Assembly (NCBI RefSeq): GCF_002575655.3
Contig: NC_053040.3
Location: 355,692,267 to 355,756,266, forward strand
Length of the DNA stretch: 64,000 nt
Direction of reading: 5' to 3'
Source: Aegilops tauschii subsp. strangulata
Taxonomy: Eukaryota > Streptophyta > Magnoliopsida > Poales > Poaceae
Shown here: piece by piece, positions 22,401-35,533 of the stretch
Numbering within the stretch: the stretch's first letter is position 1
Layout: each line of letters starts with the position of its first letter
Translations under genes and position numbers: made by a program
Notes under the pieces: generated by a model
Seen by the model: only the letters and a program-made list of their open reading frames with translations
The model's database searches: none
What the model was told of the DNA's origin: nothing

Positions 22401-23575
22401 TGATCTTCACCTGATGACCATGTCAATGCTATCTCGAAGCATGTCTATGGTATACCGATTTTCAACAAGAACATTTGAAGCCCAATGCTAAAAGTTTCCT
22501 GCTCAATTATCCAAACACCGCATTATGGGTAATGTCATGAAATTTCTCTCCCCTACCTAAAGAGTTTTCTACATTATATCCTGACATGGATATCATGCTC
22601 TGCTTGTCCTTGGGAAGGATATACCCTTGAAATATGTGTTTAAACACATTTTTCTTTCCATTGTTCTATTTAATCTGATAATCATATTTTCCTATCCATT
22701 GGTTGGTTTAACGTTTCTTGTGATCTATATGATCTAAGCAGTAATATTCTCCTGCTTATGTAAACACCTCGGTGTACAATTCTGTCAGAAAGACCCTATT
22801 ACTATTGTTGATGACATTCCGGTAGCCACCGATGGACGAGAACTTTGCCTAATGGTCTGCCTAGTTCAACGAGCAGGAAAATGGTTCTCTTCGTCCCTCG
22901 CCCTTGGTACCGATGTTGTTGCTGACATAACTGACAGGGTATCCTCTGACATGCCTTGCTATCATGACTGGGCAAGAGGTCAGCGCCCTTCCTACTTTTA
23001 ACCCACATGGTGGGCCCATAACCCACAGTTCCACAGGATCGAAACCTGACTCTCCTGTACACCCCCCGGTTTCCAAAGTTATTCCTCGCGCTTGACTTCT
23101 TAACTCACAGGCCACCTGCCAAGTGATCTATTCGGGTATCAGACGCAATACTTATTCTCATTGCTCTGTACCCCTTTCATCTTTTGATTAGGCATCGAAC
23201 GCTTGCCTATCCGTTTGAAACTTCTCATGGTACCTTCTTACTTTTCTCTCGACATCTTCTTAAGTTTCAATTCGAGAGATACTTATGCTTCTTCCCCTGA
23301 GTTAACCGTCTGATGATCGATCTTGTTAGAATCCGTCCTTATAGGGTTTTCCCTTCTCACCCCATTCGTAAGTACGGTGAAGATCCTGAAGGAAGGACGA
23401 CAACTTCATCATGATGACCTGAAGCCGAGGAATGAAGACATCAATGTAATGGATCAACTACTTCAGGAAAAGCAACCAACACCGAGAAGACTCGTTAGAA
23501 TGTCGTAACCAAATCCCTTCCCCCTTACTCCCCCTCTTAAATCTCGGGACGAGATTTCTTGTAGCGGAGGAGAAT
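19422..23575 (+). other. internal region 1 of the tandem element, no gag or pol
   Basis: It opens with AG then the primer site TTGGTATCAGAGCC (19424-19437), a perfect match to the site for initiator methionine tRNA. The first 200 bases are the leader shared with the chromovirus at 8560-8790. The rest is about 40% GC with short frames only. The longest plus frames (20544-21059; 23323-23508) are partly conserved in internal region 2, but simply as part of the overall duplication. No gag, protease, polymerase or integrase motif was seen in any frame. It ends with hairpin AAATCTCG-gga-CGAGATTT (23539-23557) and the purine stretch GCGGAGGAGAAT. Confidence 0.75.
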
Positions 23576-26500
23576 TGTGACGCCTGGATAATTAAGCTAC
23601 AGTGAACCTCCGCTAATGATGCCACGTCACCTCGGTTACTGTTGATAAATTCGCGTCAGTTCGAAACCCAGTTCAAATTTCAAATTTAGAATAAAGCAAA
23701 CAATAAAAGTTTTCAAATATTAAAAACTAAATGTTCGGGTGGAGCCGAATAATGCATAGGTAATTATGCTGGAGAAACCACACTTTTATAAAATGTTTAA
23801 ATAATATAAAATGAATAAAACAGTAGCAAAACCAATATTTAAATGCTTTTATAATTAATAAAATTCTAAACTAAATTGTTTTGGGATAAAGCCTTTTGTG
23901 GCAGTAGGTTTCGTGGTATTACTAATTTAGGGATCATTTTAATGTTAAGTAAAAAGTAAACTTGAAAGAAAGTAAAATAAAAACAAAATGGAAATAAATA
24001 AGAAAAAGGAAAAACAGAAAGGTAAGAAAAAGAAAAGAAACAACCCCCCCCCCCACTGGATCACCCGGCCCAGTAAGCCAACCGGCCGGCCCAGCCACCC
24101 CTGGCCTACAAGGCCACCTCCCCGAACCCTAACCCTCACCCGATCCCCACTTCCCCCACTCTCCCCTCATGACGCGCCCCTCCCTCCGATCCGATCTGGA
24201 TCGGGGCCCGAACGGCTACGACCCCGCCGTTGCCCGACGCCGTCACCAGACCCTGCCGCTGCCCGGAGCCTCCCACGCCGGACTGCCTCCCCATCGCCGT
24301 CGTCCCCGTCGACCTCCTCAACCCCCACTGCCCTGTGCCCTGCAACCCCTTGTGAGGCCCCCTCCTTCTCCTCTACCCCGCGTCCCGCCTCGCGCGCACG
24401 CGCCCGCTCCGCATGGTCACCACGCGCTCGCGCCGTCCCGCACGCGCTGCGCCTGCCTCTACCTCGACCCAATCCGGCCGCGCCCGCGCTCCCGTCGCGA
24501 CCTGCTAGCCCCGCCACCACGCCGACCACGGCTCTCCCCTGACCGTGAGCCGCTCCACCTCTGCCACCCCTCTTCGTCCAGCCCCGCCTGCCGCGCGTCG
24601 TCTTCGTCCGCCCATGCCCAGTGCCTACACCCGTGCTCGCCATCGCCACGCCTAACCCGCACGCAGTCTCACGCGGTCCCACTGCTCGCAAGCCCCTCCC
24701 CGCTGCTACCTTGCCGTTGCTCGCGCTCCGCACCGCCCCGGTTGCTGCCGCGCGCGTGCCCGATTCCTCGTCGCCTCGCTCTCGCCCTGCCGCCGGTGCT
24801 CGCCTCGTTTGTTGCCGCTTCCTACAGCCGTAGCTCTGCTGCCCTCCTCGTCGTGGCCTCGCCATTGCCCAGGATCGCCGACCCGCCGCCCTTCGCCCGC
24901 GTCGTCCGCGGCCGGCTCGTCATGGCCGCGCTCCGGCGGGCCACTCGCCCGCGCCCCGATTTTGCCCGTTCGGGCGTGGTGCCCGCCAGCGCCCGCGTGC
25001 TCACGGGTCTTCGCCCGCTGCCCGCCAGCGCCCATGCCCGTTAGGGCCCTCTGGTACATTGACGGCAGGGACCTGCCCAGAACGTTTTTAATAAAAAAAT
25101 AAAAAAATAAAAATGAATTAATAAAAATTAATTAATTAATTAATTTAATTAATCGTGTTTAATTAATGTAATTAATTAGTTAGTTTAATTAAACAGTAAT
25201 TAGTTTAGCTAAATTCTAATTAACCTAAACAAACTATGACAGGTGGGTCCCGCACGTCACTTTGACCCAGTCAACGCCCTGTTGACTGCTGACGTCATGC
25301 TGACATCATCATCATGCTGTCAGCATGCACTATTCTGGATAATGTTGATTTAAAATAATTAAGTAAATTCTAAAAATGATTTAAAACTTTAGAAAATCAT
25401 ATAAAATAAACCGTAGCTCAGATGAAAATACTTTCTACACGGAAGTTGCTCAGAACGACGAGATGAATCCGGATACGCAGCCCGTTCGTCCGCCACACAC
25501 CCCTAGCATATCGAGCACGCAACTTTCCTCCTCCGGTACATCTGTCCGGAAACGCGAAACACCGGGGATACTTTCCCGGATGTTTCCCCCCTTCGCCGGT
25601 ATCATCTCTTACCGCGTTAGGGCACACCTAATACCGCTCTTTGCTTTGTCATGCATTGTTATGCATCTGTTTGCATTGTATTCATTGTTTCTTCCCCCTC
25701 TTCTCTCCGGTAGACTACGAGACCGACACCGCTGCTGGTGCCCCGACCGACTACGCTGTTGACGACCCCTCCTGCTTGCCAGAGCAACCAGGCAAGCCCC
25801 CCCTGATCACCAGATATCGCCTATTCTTCTCTATACTGCTTGCATTAGAGTAGTGTAGCATGTTACTGCTTTCCGATTAATCCTATTCCGATGCATAGCC
25901 TGTCCTTGCTACTACTGTTGTTACCTTTACCTGCAATCCTACATGCTTAGTATAGGATGCTAGTATTCCATCTGTGGCCCTACCTTCTTGTCCGTCTGCT
26001 GTGCTATACTATCGGGCCGTGATCACTCGGGAGGTGATCACGGGTACATACTATATACTTTATACATGATACATGTGGTGACTAAAGTCGGGTTGGCTCA
26101 TGGAGTACCCGCGAGTGATTCACGGATTGGGGCTGAAAGGACCTTTGTCCCGACAGCCCTCTGGGTGGATCTTTGTGGCGGAGCGATAGGGCAGGTTGAG
26201 ACCGCCTAGGAGAGAGGTGGGCCTGGCCCTGGTCAGCGTCCGCGGTTACATCAATTAACACGCTTAACGAGATCTTGGTATTTGATCCGAGTCTGGCCAC
26301 TGGCCTATACGCACTAACCAGCTACGCGGGAACAGTTATGGGCACTCGGCGTCGTGGTATCAGCCGAAGCCTTCGTGACGTCAGCGACTGAGCGGCGCGC
26401 GCCGGATTGGAACGTAAGCCTGCTCTTGTATTAAGGGGGCTAGTTCTGCTTCCGGCCGCCCACGCAACGTGCAGGTGTGGAATGGGCGATGGGCCCAGAC

Positions 26501-27501
26501 CCCTGAGCCATAGGATTTAGACCGGCGTGCTGACCTCTCTGTATTGCCTAGGTAGGGCTGCGACGTGTTGATCTTCCGAGGCCGGGCATGACCCAGGAAA
26601 GTGTGTCCGACCAAATGGGATCGAGCGTGTTGGGTAATGTGGTGCACCCCTGCAGGGAAGTTTATCTATTCGAATAGCCGTGATCTTCGGTAACAGGACG
26701 ACTTGGAGTTGTACCTTGACCTTATGACAACTAGAATCGGATACTTAATAAAACACACCCTTCCAAGTGCCAGATATAACCCGGTGATTGCTCTCTAACA
26801 GGGCGACGAGGAGGGGATCGCCGGGTAGGATTATGCTATGCGATGATACTTGGTGAACTCACCATCTACTCTCTCCTACATGCTGGAAGATGGAGCCTGC
26901 CAGAAGCGTAGTCTTCGACAGGACTAGCTATCCCCCTCTTATTCTGGCATTCTGTAGTTCAGCCCACCGATATTGCCTCTTTACACATATACCCATGCAT
27001 ATGTAGTGTAGACCCTTGCTTGCGAGTACTTTGGATGAGTACTCACGGTTGCTTCTCTCCCTCTTTTCCCCCTTTCCATTCTACCTGGTTGTCGCAACCA
27101 GATGCTGGAGCCCAGGAGCCAGACGCCACCATCGACGACGACTCCTACTACACCAGAGGTGCCTACTACTACGTTCAGGCCGCTGACGACGACCAGGAGT
27201 AGTATAGGAGGATCCCAGGCAGGAGGCTTGCACCTCTTTCGATCTGTATCCCAGCTTGTGCTAGCCTTATTAAGGCAAACTTGTTTAACTTATGCCTGTA
27301 CTCAGAAATTGTTGCTTCCACTGACTCGTCTATGATCGAGCACTTGTATTCGAGCCCTCGAGGCCCCTGGCTTGTATTATGATGCTTGTATGCCTTATTT
27401 TATTTTTAGAGTTGTGTTGTGATATCTTCTCGTGAGTCCATGATCTTGATCGTACACGTTTGCGTGTATGATTAGTGTACGATTGAATCGGGGGCGTCAC
27501 A
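23576..27501 (+). repeat. LTR 2 (middle) of the tandem element
   Basis: This is a complete LTR with the same plan as LTR 1, bounded directly by the polypurine end of internal region 1 and the primer site of internal region 2. The hairpin is at 26018-26042 with loop TCGGGAG. There is no target duplication at either edge. Confidence 0.9.
25439..27202 (+). pseudogene. LTR-embedded small spliced ORF (LTR 2 copy, start lost)
   Basis: The predicted exons are 25439-25598, 25714-25791 and 27102-27202, the same lengths as in LTR 1 (160, 78, 101). The initiating ATG has become ACG. Exon 2 is open, and exon 3 is open to the same TAG. Confidence 0.4.
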
Positions 27502-30500
27502 AGTTGGTATCAGAGCCGACTGCCTGTAGGAATCCCCCTTTCCAACTCCTTGGCCGAAGTCGAGTCTAGTCATTGAAAAACTTTTACTAACATGGCTGTG
27601 CGGCTTACGGGCCCACGTCGCCATTGGGTGGTAGTAGGATCTTTTATTCCTCGACCTTTACTCTAGGACTGTGAACTCTCTTCTATCCGGGTTAAATGAT
27701 TTTGCTAAAATCTAACTTTAGGTTCTCGAAAATACTTCCTCCCGGAGAGCCCCTCACTCCAGATGATTGCTCCGTGCACCAGAAGGTTTTGAAGATACTC
27801 TCCGATAGAGACCTTGTGCCTGTCACCTTTGCAATTCCCTACCACCGAAATATCCCTATGGATAAATACTTCACACCTGTCGTTCTTAATTTTATTCCCA
27901 GTCGATCTTGTTATTACAAGATACCCCGAGAATACTTTGTGCCTACTGCCTTGCAGTTCTTCTCCACCTGAATAGCCCTACGAATAATTTCTTGCACTTA
28001 TCGAGTATTCGCTCATCCCCAGTTGATTAAAGTATATCACCAAAATCTTCGAAATACTATTTGAACTTCCGAAAATCCCGAGCAGCCTATTGCTCTTGGA
28101 ATTCTTGCTTGTTTGCATTATGGTTAATCCCTTAAGTCTCGTAATCATATTGGCATCCCTTGTCATTATCATTTTGAGTCCATTGATTCAAAATGTTGCG
28201 AATGCTCGCAATCCTTTTAAATTATCTTTCCGGCTCAGACGTCATTTTAAACATGAGCTTGTTCTCGACCAATCTATTTGCCGTCAATTGTACCCTTAGG
28301 TCTACTGAACTTATCCACCCTTGATCAGAGCGTCCTCTTCTGATCCTTCGATTTGGAAATCATAATTCCTTTGATATCTAAGCATCGAATCATTCAGATG
28401 TTCTATAATATGATGCCCTTGCATTCTTTCTTCAACTAGTTGTGTGCCGATGCTCACATCAGCTCCGCTATCGACCGTCAAATCCTTTGTTGGATTATTA
28501 TTCGGCAATGTCCTTCATATTTAATCGTGTTGTGAATTCTTCCCTGATACATAATGCCATTAGTAAATCCTATTCTCTGATTTGGCCAACCATGCTCTGC
28601 TTTTCGAGCTGGTGATATTTACTTTTGGAATTGTGGTATATGTTTCTAAGATATCTCGATGGGTTGAACCTTATGCCTTCCTTAATCGGTGTGACCCGAA
28701 AACTTTTCACGGGTCATACTCCTCTAGTAATTCACCCGGTAGGTTTTCACACTGAAATCATTTTTATTAGAGCAGTGAATGAATGGTCTCGCATTGGAGA
28801 AGTGGGAGTCGACCTTGAACTTTGTGTTCATGCCCATGGAAACGATGTAGATCGTATCATTAAAGCTTCTCTTCAAATAAATATTTCCTTGGTATTAGTT
28901 TATCTTATATCTGGGATCTGGCATTTTGCAATCGTTGTTCCGACCATGTTCTCCTTTAAATACCATTTCTCGTGCAAGTTAAACCACTTGTCCTTTGTAG
29001 ACCAATGCACCCTTCCAACCTCTATTATGATCTACCTTCGAGTATTACCCCGTGGTATCTCGATAATATCACAGAACCATATTACTTCTTATGAGTTCTT
29101 CAATGGATTATTTCTCACCGATTCCAATTATCCCCCGGGTTCTGAGTTGTTGGACACTCAAGGACACCGATAAGTGAATCAATTCCGCACTCCGATTCAA
29201 TAACTCTGAGCAACCTTCAATGCTTATGAGTTTATTAATCCTTCAAGTCATTCCTAGCCTGATCGGCTATATCATTATCGTGCTAAATTTTAACTGTGCC
29301 ACCCGGTCCTTATTCCCAGAGCACAACATTCGACGATGAGCTAAGTTTACGTCGATTTCCTCGTCTTACCGTTTTACCTCGAACACCAAACTTGATTCTG
29401 GGTTTGTGTCGTATCTGTGGTTCCAATAATCTTTTGCTGCATCAATCCTTTTGCTTGATGCAGTCACTGATCAATTGCTTCTTCGTGGATCCTCTCGACA
29501 ACAAATTGTCGTGATCATCATCAAAATTTTGACTCCTTCCAGGATATCAGTGGAATTCTTGATGATAAGTGCCATCCTCGTTCCTTGGTAATTTGAGATA
29601 CCATCGACAACATCCTTACCTTCCTTTCATCACAAACTTGTTCATGTTATGGAGCTCCTTGCTAACCATCTTAGTTTATGTTCTACCTTGAAGTATTACC
29701 ATCTTCTATGTCAAGGATATTGTGAGAATTGCTCCACCTCTTGAGAATTCTTGATATAGTAATACTTCTCGCTGTCTCCATTCGTTTTCTGATCCCCGTG
29801 TTGTTTCTAATCTGAATACCGACAATTGAACTATGATGCGTGAATTCAAAACTTCTAGCAATCCTAGTGCTTTGGAGTTAATGGTCAATAGTTCATTCTT
29901 AGACTATTGGTTATCGAATCACCGTTGCAACATTGTTCATGCTACCTAAGCCCATATTTTGGGTGCAACTTTCCACCAATGTTTAAATTGAGTATGTTTT
30001 CCTCGAGCATACCTCATTATATCATTTGATCTGACAAATGTTATCTCCTTATCCACATAATTGTGGAGATCCATCTTTTTGGATACCTCGTTGAATTATC
30101 GCTGAGTCCATCAGCCACCTCCTCATCCTCTTCTTGATTTAATGATGAACTCTTGTTTCCGAACTCGCTTCCATAGTTCATTTCGCGAGAATCTTCGATG
30201 TCATCTCGTCAATTTGTGTCGCACCTTTTCTCCTAGAGCATCGTGTATTTGAGGTATCCTGACACCAATCAGATCCGAATCTCGGTCAGATATGATGGTT
30301 GGAACATATTTCCAAGAGTTATAACAATGGTCTTTATGTGACCCGGTAAGGTGATGTCGTGCCTAGCACACCTGGCTGGAGGCCCTATTGTTATAGATTC
30401 CTTTTCAGCAAGGTTATCCATTCTTCCATGAGGAAATTGTAAGACTTATCCTATAAGTTGTTTCCGATGAATCCTTTGTGTTTCCAAAGTCTGATCTTCA

Positions 30501-31665
30501 CCTGATGACCATGTCAATGCTATCTCGAAGCATGTCTATGGTATACCGATTTTCAACAAGAACATTTGAAGCCCAATGCTAAAAGTTTCCTGCTCAATTA
30601 TCCAAACACCGCATTATGGGTAATGTCATGAAATTTCTCTCCCCTACCTAAAGAGTTTTCTACATTATATCCTGACATGGATATCATGCTCTGCTTGTCC
30701 TTGTGAAGGATATACCCTTGAAATATGTGTTTAAACACATTTTTCTTTCCATTGTTCTATTTAATCTGATAATCATATTTTCCTTTCCATTGGTTGGTTT
30801 AACGTTTCTTGTGATCTACATGATCTAAGCAGTAATATTCTCCTGCTTCTGTAAACACCTCGGTGTACAATTCTGTCAGAAAGACCCTATTACTATTGTT
30901 GATGACATTCCGGTAGCCACCGATGGACGAGAACGTTGCCTAATTGTCCGCCTCGTTCAACGAGCAGGAAAATGGTTCTCTTCGTCCCTCCCCCTTGGTA
31001 CCGATGTTGTTGCTGACATAACTGACAGGGTATTCTCTGACATGCCTTGCTATCATGACTGTGCAAGAGGTCAGCGCCCTTCCTACTTTTAACCCACATG
31101 GTGGGCCCATAACCCACAGTTCCACAGGATCGAAACCTGACTCTCCTGTACACCCCCGGTTTCCAAAGTTATTCCTCGCGCTTGACTTCTTAACTCACGG
31201 GCCACCTGCCAAGTGATCTATTCGGGTATCAGACGCAATACTTATTCTCGTTGCTCTGAACCCCTTTCACCTTCTGATTAGGCATCGAACGCTTGCCTAT
31301 CTGTTTGAAACTTCTCATGGTACCTTCTTACTTTGCTCTCGACATCTTCTTAAGTTTCAATTCGAGAGATACTTATGCTTCTTCCCTTGAGTTAACCGTC
31401 TGATGTTCGATCTTGTTAGAATCCGTCCTTATAGGGTTTTCCCTTCTCACCCCATTCGTAAGTACGGTGAAGATCCTGAAGGAAGGACGACAACTTCATC
31501 ATGATGACCTGAAGCCGAGGAATGAAGACATCAATGTAATGGATCAACTACTTCAGGAAAAGCAACCAACACCGAGAAGACTCGTTAGAATGTCGTAACC
31601 AAATCCCTTCCCCCTTACTCCCCCTCTTAAATCTCGGGACGAGATTTCTTGTAGTGGAGGAGAAT
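27502..31665 (+). other. internal region 2 of the tandem element, no gag or pol
   Basis: It has the primer site TTGGTATCAGAGCC at 27504-27517 and hairpin AAATCTCG-gga-CGAGATTT at 31629-31647. It aligns with internal region 1 along its length with scattered substitutions. The clearest difference is at about 27800-27900 against 19730-19805, where one copy has a different stretch (CCCTATGGATAAATACTTCA) in place of sequence that repeats ATATCCCGAGAATAC. The frame 28625-29173 is longer than its partner at 20544 because a stop has changed. Confidence 0.75.
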
Positions 31666-34600
31666 TGTGACGCCCGGATAATTAAGCTACAGTGAACCTC
31701 CGCTAATGATGCCACGTCACCTCGGTTACTGTTGATAAACTCGCGTCAGTTCGAAACCCAGTTCAAATTTCAAATTTAGAATAAAGGCAAACAATAAAAG
31801 TTTTCAAATATTAAAAACTAAATGTTCGGGTGGAGCCGAATAATGCATAGGTAATTATGCTGGAGAAACCACACTTTTATAAAATATTTAAATAATCTAA
31901 AATGAATAAAACAATAGCAAAACCAATATTTAAATGCTTTTATAATTAATAAAATTCTAAACTAAATTGTTTTGGGATAAAGCCTTTTGTGGCAGTGGGT
32001 TTCGTGGTATTACTAATTTAGGGATCATTTTAATATTAAGTAAAAAGTACGCTTAAAAGAAAGTAAAATAACAACTAAAAGGAAATAAATAAGAAAAAGG
32101 AAAAACAGAAAGGTAAGAAAAAGAAAAGAAACAACACCCCCCCTCCACTGGACCACCCGGCCCAGTTAGCCAACCGGCCGGCCCAGCCACCCCTGGCCTA
32201 CAAGGCCACCTCCCCGAACCCTAACCCTCACCCGATCCCCAATACCCCCACTCTCCCCTCACGACGCGCCCCCTCCCCCCGATCCGATCTGGATCGGGGC
32301 CCGAACGGCTGCGACCCCGCCGTTGCCCGGAGCCTCCCTCGCCGGACTGCCTCCCCATCGCCGTCGTCCCCGTCGACCTCCTCAACTCCCACTGCCCTGT
32401 ACCCTGCAACCCCTTGTGAGGCCCCCACCTTCTCCTCTACCCCGCGTCCCGCCTCGCGCGCACGCGCCCGCTCCGCACGGTCACCGCGCGCCCGCGCCGT
32501 CCCGCACGCGCTGCGCCCGGCTCTACCTCGACCCACTCCGGCCGCGCCCGCGCTCCCGTCGCGGCCTGCTAGCCCCGCCACCACGCTAACCGCGGCTCTC
32601 CCCTGACCGTGAGCCGCTCCTCCTCTGCCACCCCTCTCCATCCAGCCCCGCCTGCCGCACATCGTCTCCGTCCGCCCACGCCCAGTGCCTACACCCGCGC
32701 ACGCCATCGCCACGCCTAACCCGCACGCAGTCTCGCGCGGCCCGCTGCTCGCAAGCCCCTCCCCGCTGCTACCCTGCCGCTGCTCGTGCCCGAGTCCTTG
32801 TCGCCTCGCTCTCGCCCTGCTGCCAGTGCTCGCCTCGTTTGCTGCCGCCTCCTACAGCCGCAACTCTGCTGCCCTCCTCGTCGTGGCCTCGCCGTTGCCC
32901 AGCATCGCCGACCCACCGCCCTTCGTTGGCGCCGTCCGCGGCCGGCTCGTCGTGGCCGCTCTCCGGCGGGCTACTCGCCCGCGCCCCGAGTTTGCCCGTT
33001 CGGGCGTGGCGCCCGCCAGCGCCCGCGCGCTCACGGGGCTTCGCCTGCTGCCTGCTAGTGCCCGTGCCCGTTAGGGCCCTCTGCCCCATTGACGGCCGGG
33101 CCCCACCCACAACGTTTTTAATAAAAAAATAAAAATAAAAATGAATTAATTAAAATGAATTATTTATTAATTAATTAATTAAGTTAATTAATCGTGTTTA
33201 ATTACTCTAATTAATTAGTTAGTTTAATTAAACAGTAATTAGTTTAGCTAAATTCTAATTAACCTAAACAGACTATGACAGGTGGGTCCCGCACGTCAGT
33301 TTGACCCAGTCAACGGCTGTTGACTGCTGACGTCATGATGACGTCAGCATGCACTATTCTGGATAATGTTGATTTAAAATAATTAAGTAAATTCTAAAAA
33401 TGATTTAAAACTTTAGAAAATCATATAAAATAAACCGTAGCTCAGATGAAAATACTTTCTACATGAAAGTTGCTCAGAACGACGAGACGAATCCGGATAC
33501 GCAGCGCGTTCGTCCGCCACACACCCCTAGCATATCGAACACGCAACTTTCCCCCTCCAGTATATCTGTCCGAAAACGCGAAACACCGGGGATACTTTCC
33601 CGGATGTTTCCCCCCTTCGCCGGTATCACCTCTTACTGCGTTAGGGCACACCTAACACCGCTGTTTGCTTTGTCATGCATCGTTATGCATTTGTTTGCAT
33701 TGTATTCATTGTTTCTCCCCCCTCTTCTCTCCGGTAGACTACGAGACCGACGCCACTGCTGGTGCCCCGACCGACTAAGCTGTTGACGACCCCTCCTTCT
33801 TGCCAGAGCAACCAGGCAAGTCCCCCCCTTGATCACCAGATATCGCATATTCTTCTCTATACTGCTTGCATTAGAGTAGTGTAGCATGTTACTGCTTTCC
33901 GATTAATCCTATTCTGATGCATAGCCTGTCCTTGCTACTACTGTTGTTGCCTTTACCTGCAATCCTACATGCTTAGTATAGGATGCTAGTATTCCATCTG
34001 TGGCCCTACCTTCTCGTCCGTCTACTGTGCTATACTATCGGGTCGTGATCACTCGGTAGGTGATCACGGGTATATACTATATACTTTATACATGATACAT
34101 GTGGTGACTAAAGTCGGGTTGGCTGATGGAGTACCCGCGAGTGATTCACGGATGAGGGGCTGAAAGGACCTTTGTCCCGACGGCCCTCTGGGTGGATCTT
34201 TGTGGCGGAGCGACAGGGCAGGTTGAGACCGCCTAGGAGACAGGAGGGCCTGGCCCTGGTCGGCATCCGCGGTTACATCAATTAACACGCTTAACGAGAT
34301 CTTGGTATTTGATCTGAGTCTGGCCACTGGCCTATATGCACTAACCAGCTACGCGGGAACAGTTATGGGCATTCGGCATCGTGGTATCAGCCAAAGCCTT
34401 CGTGACATCAGCGACTGAGCGGCGCGCGCCGGATTGGAACGTAAGCCTGCTCTTGTATTAAGGGGGCTAGTTCTGCTTCCGGCCGCCCACGCAACGTGCA
34501 GGTGTGCAATGGGCGATGGGCCCAGACCCCTGCGCCATAGGATTTAGACCGGCGTGCTGACCTCTCTGTTGTGCCTAGGTAGGGCTGCGATGTGTTGATC

Positions 34601-35528
34601 TTCCGAGGCCGGGCATGACCCAGGAAAGTGTGTCCGGCCAAATGGGATCGAGCATGTTGGGTAATGTGGTGCAGCCGTGCAGGGAAGTTTATCTATTCGA
34701 ATAGCCGTGATCTTCAATAACAGGACGACTTGGAGTTGTACCTTGACCTTATGACAACTAGAACCTGATACTTAATAAAACACACCCTTCCAAGTGCCAG
34801 ATATAACCCGGTGATCGCTCTCTAACAGGGCAACGAGGAGGGGATCGCCGGGTAGGATTATGCTATGCGATGATACTTTGTGAACTCACCATCTACTCTC
34901 TCCTACATGCTGCAAGATGGAGGCTGCCAGAAGCGTAGTCTTCGACAGGACTAGCTATCCCCCTGTTATTCTGGCATTCTGCGGTTCAGCCCACCGATAT
35001 TGCCTCTTTACACATATACCCATGCATATGTAGTGTAGATCCTTGCTTGCGAGTACTTTGGATGAGTACTCACGGTTGCTTCTCTCCCTCTTTTCCCCCT
35101 TTCCATTCTACCTGGTTGTCGCAACCAGATGCTGGAGCCCAGGAGCCAGACGCCACCGTCAACGACGACTCCTATTACACCGGAGGTGCCTACTACTACG
35201 TTCAGGCCGCTGACGACGACCAGGAGTAGTTTAGGAGGATCCCAGGCAAGAGGCCTGCGCCTCTTTCGATCTGTATCCCAGTTTGTGCTAGCCTTCTTAA
35301 GGCAAACTTGTTTAACTTATGTCTGTACTCAGATATTGTAGCTTCCGCTGACTCGTCTATGATCAAGCACTTGTATTCGAGCCCTCGAGGTCCCTTGCTT
35401 GTATTATGATGCTTGTATGACTTATTTTATTTTTAGAGCTGTGTTGTGATATCTTCCCGTGAGTCCCTGATCTTGATCGTACACGTTTGCGTGTATGATT
35501 AGTGTACGATTGAATCGGGGGCGTCACG
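31666..35528 (+). repeat. LTR 3 of the tandem element
   Basis: It starts TGTGACGCCCGG and ends GGGGGCGTCACG, where the last base differs from the expected A. The hairpin is at 34044-34068. The target duplication GAATT follows directly. Confidence 0.9.
33463..35229 (+). pseudogene. LTR-embedded small spliced ORF (LTR 3 copy, nonsense in exon 2)
   Basis: The predicted exons are 33463-33622, 33738-33815 and 35129-35229. A TAC codon has become TAA at 33776-33778 in exon 2. The intron 2 donor here is GCAAGT, the ideal GC-type donor. Exon lengths are the same as in LTRs 1 and 2. Confidence 0.4.
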
Positions 35529-35533
35529 GAATT
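35529..35533. repeat. target-site duplication GAATT, right side of the tandem element
   Basis: It matches 15517-15521 exactly. Confidence 0.9.

Larger units (their letters stand above)
15522..35528 (+). mobile_element. tandem non-autonomous gypsy element: LTR-internal-LTR-internal-LTR
   Basis: Three LTRs (15522-19421, 23576-27501, 31666-35528) alternate with two internal regions (19422-23575 and 27502-31665). Each internal region has its own primer site at the left and polypurine end at the right. Only the outer ends carry a target duplication (GAATT), and neither internal LTR edge shows one. This fits unequal recombination between LTRs, or a dimer made before or at insertion, rather than two insertions. 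The internal regions differ by scattered substitutions and by one replaced block, so the duplication is not recent or joined two different copies. No gag-pol is present; the leader, primer site and polypurine end match those of the coding-capable chromovirus at 1-12352. Confidence 0.88.

Noticed and set aside
22802..23115. Minus-strand frames in internal region 1 (and 30893-31153) as genes
   Set aside because: They oppose the element's sense, are short, and change frame between the two copies.
23576..27501. Two independent nested insertions to explain the three LTRs
   Set aside because: Insertion of a second element into an LTR would split that LTR and leave a 5-bp duplication at the inner edges. 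All three LTRs are whole and the middle one is shared.
20544..29173. Frames of 171 and 182 codons in the two internal regions as a possible accessory gene
   Set aside because: They are similar only because the regions are duplicated. No domain is seen, start and stop differ, and there is no upstream or downstream gene.
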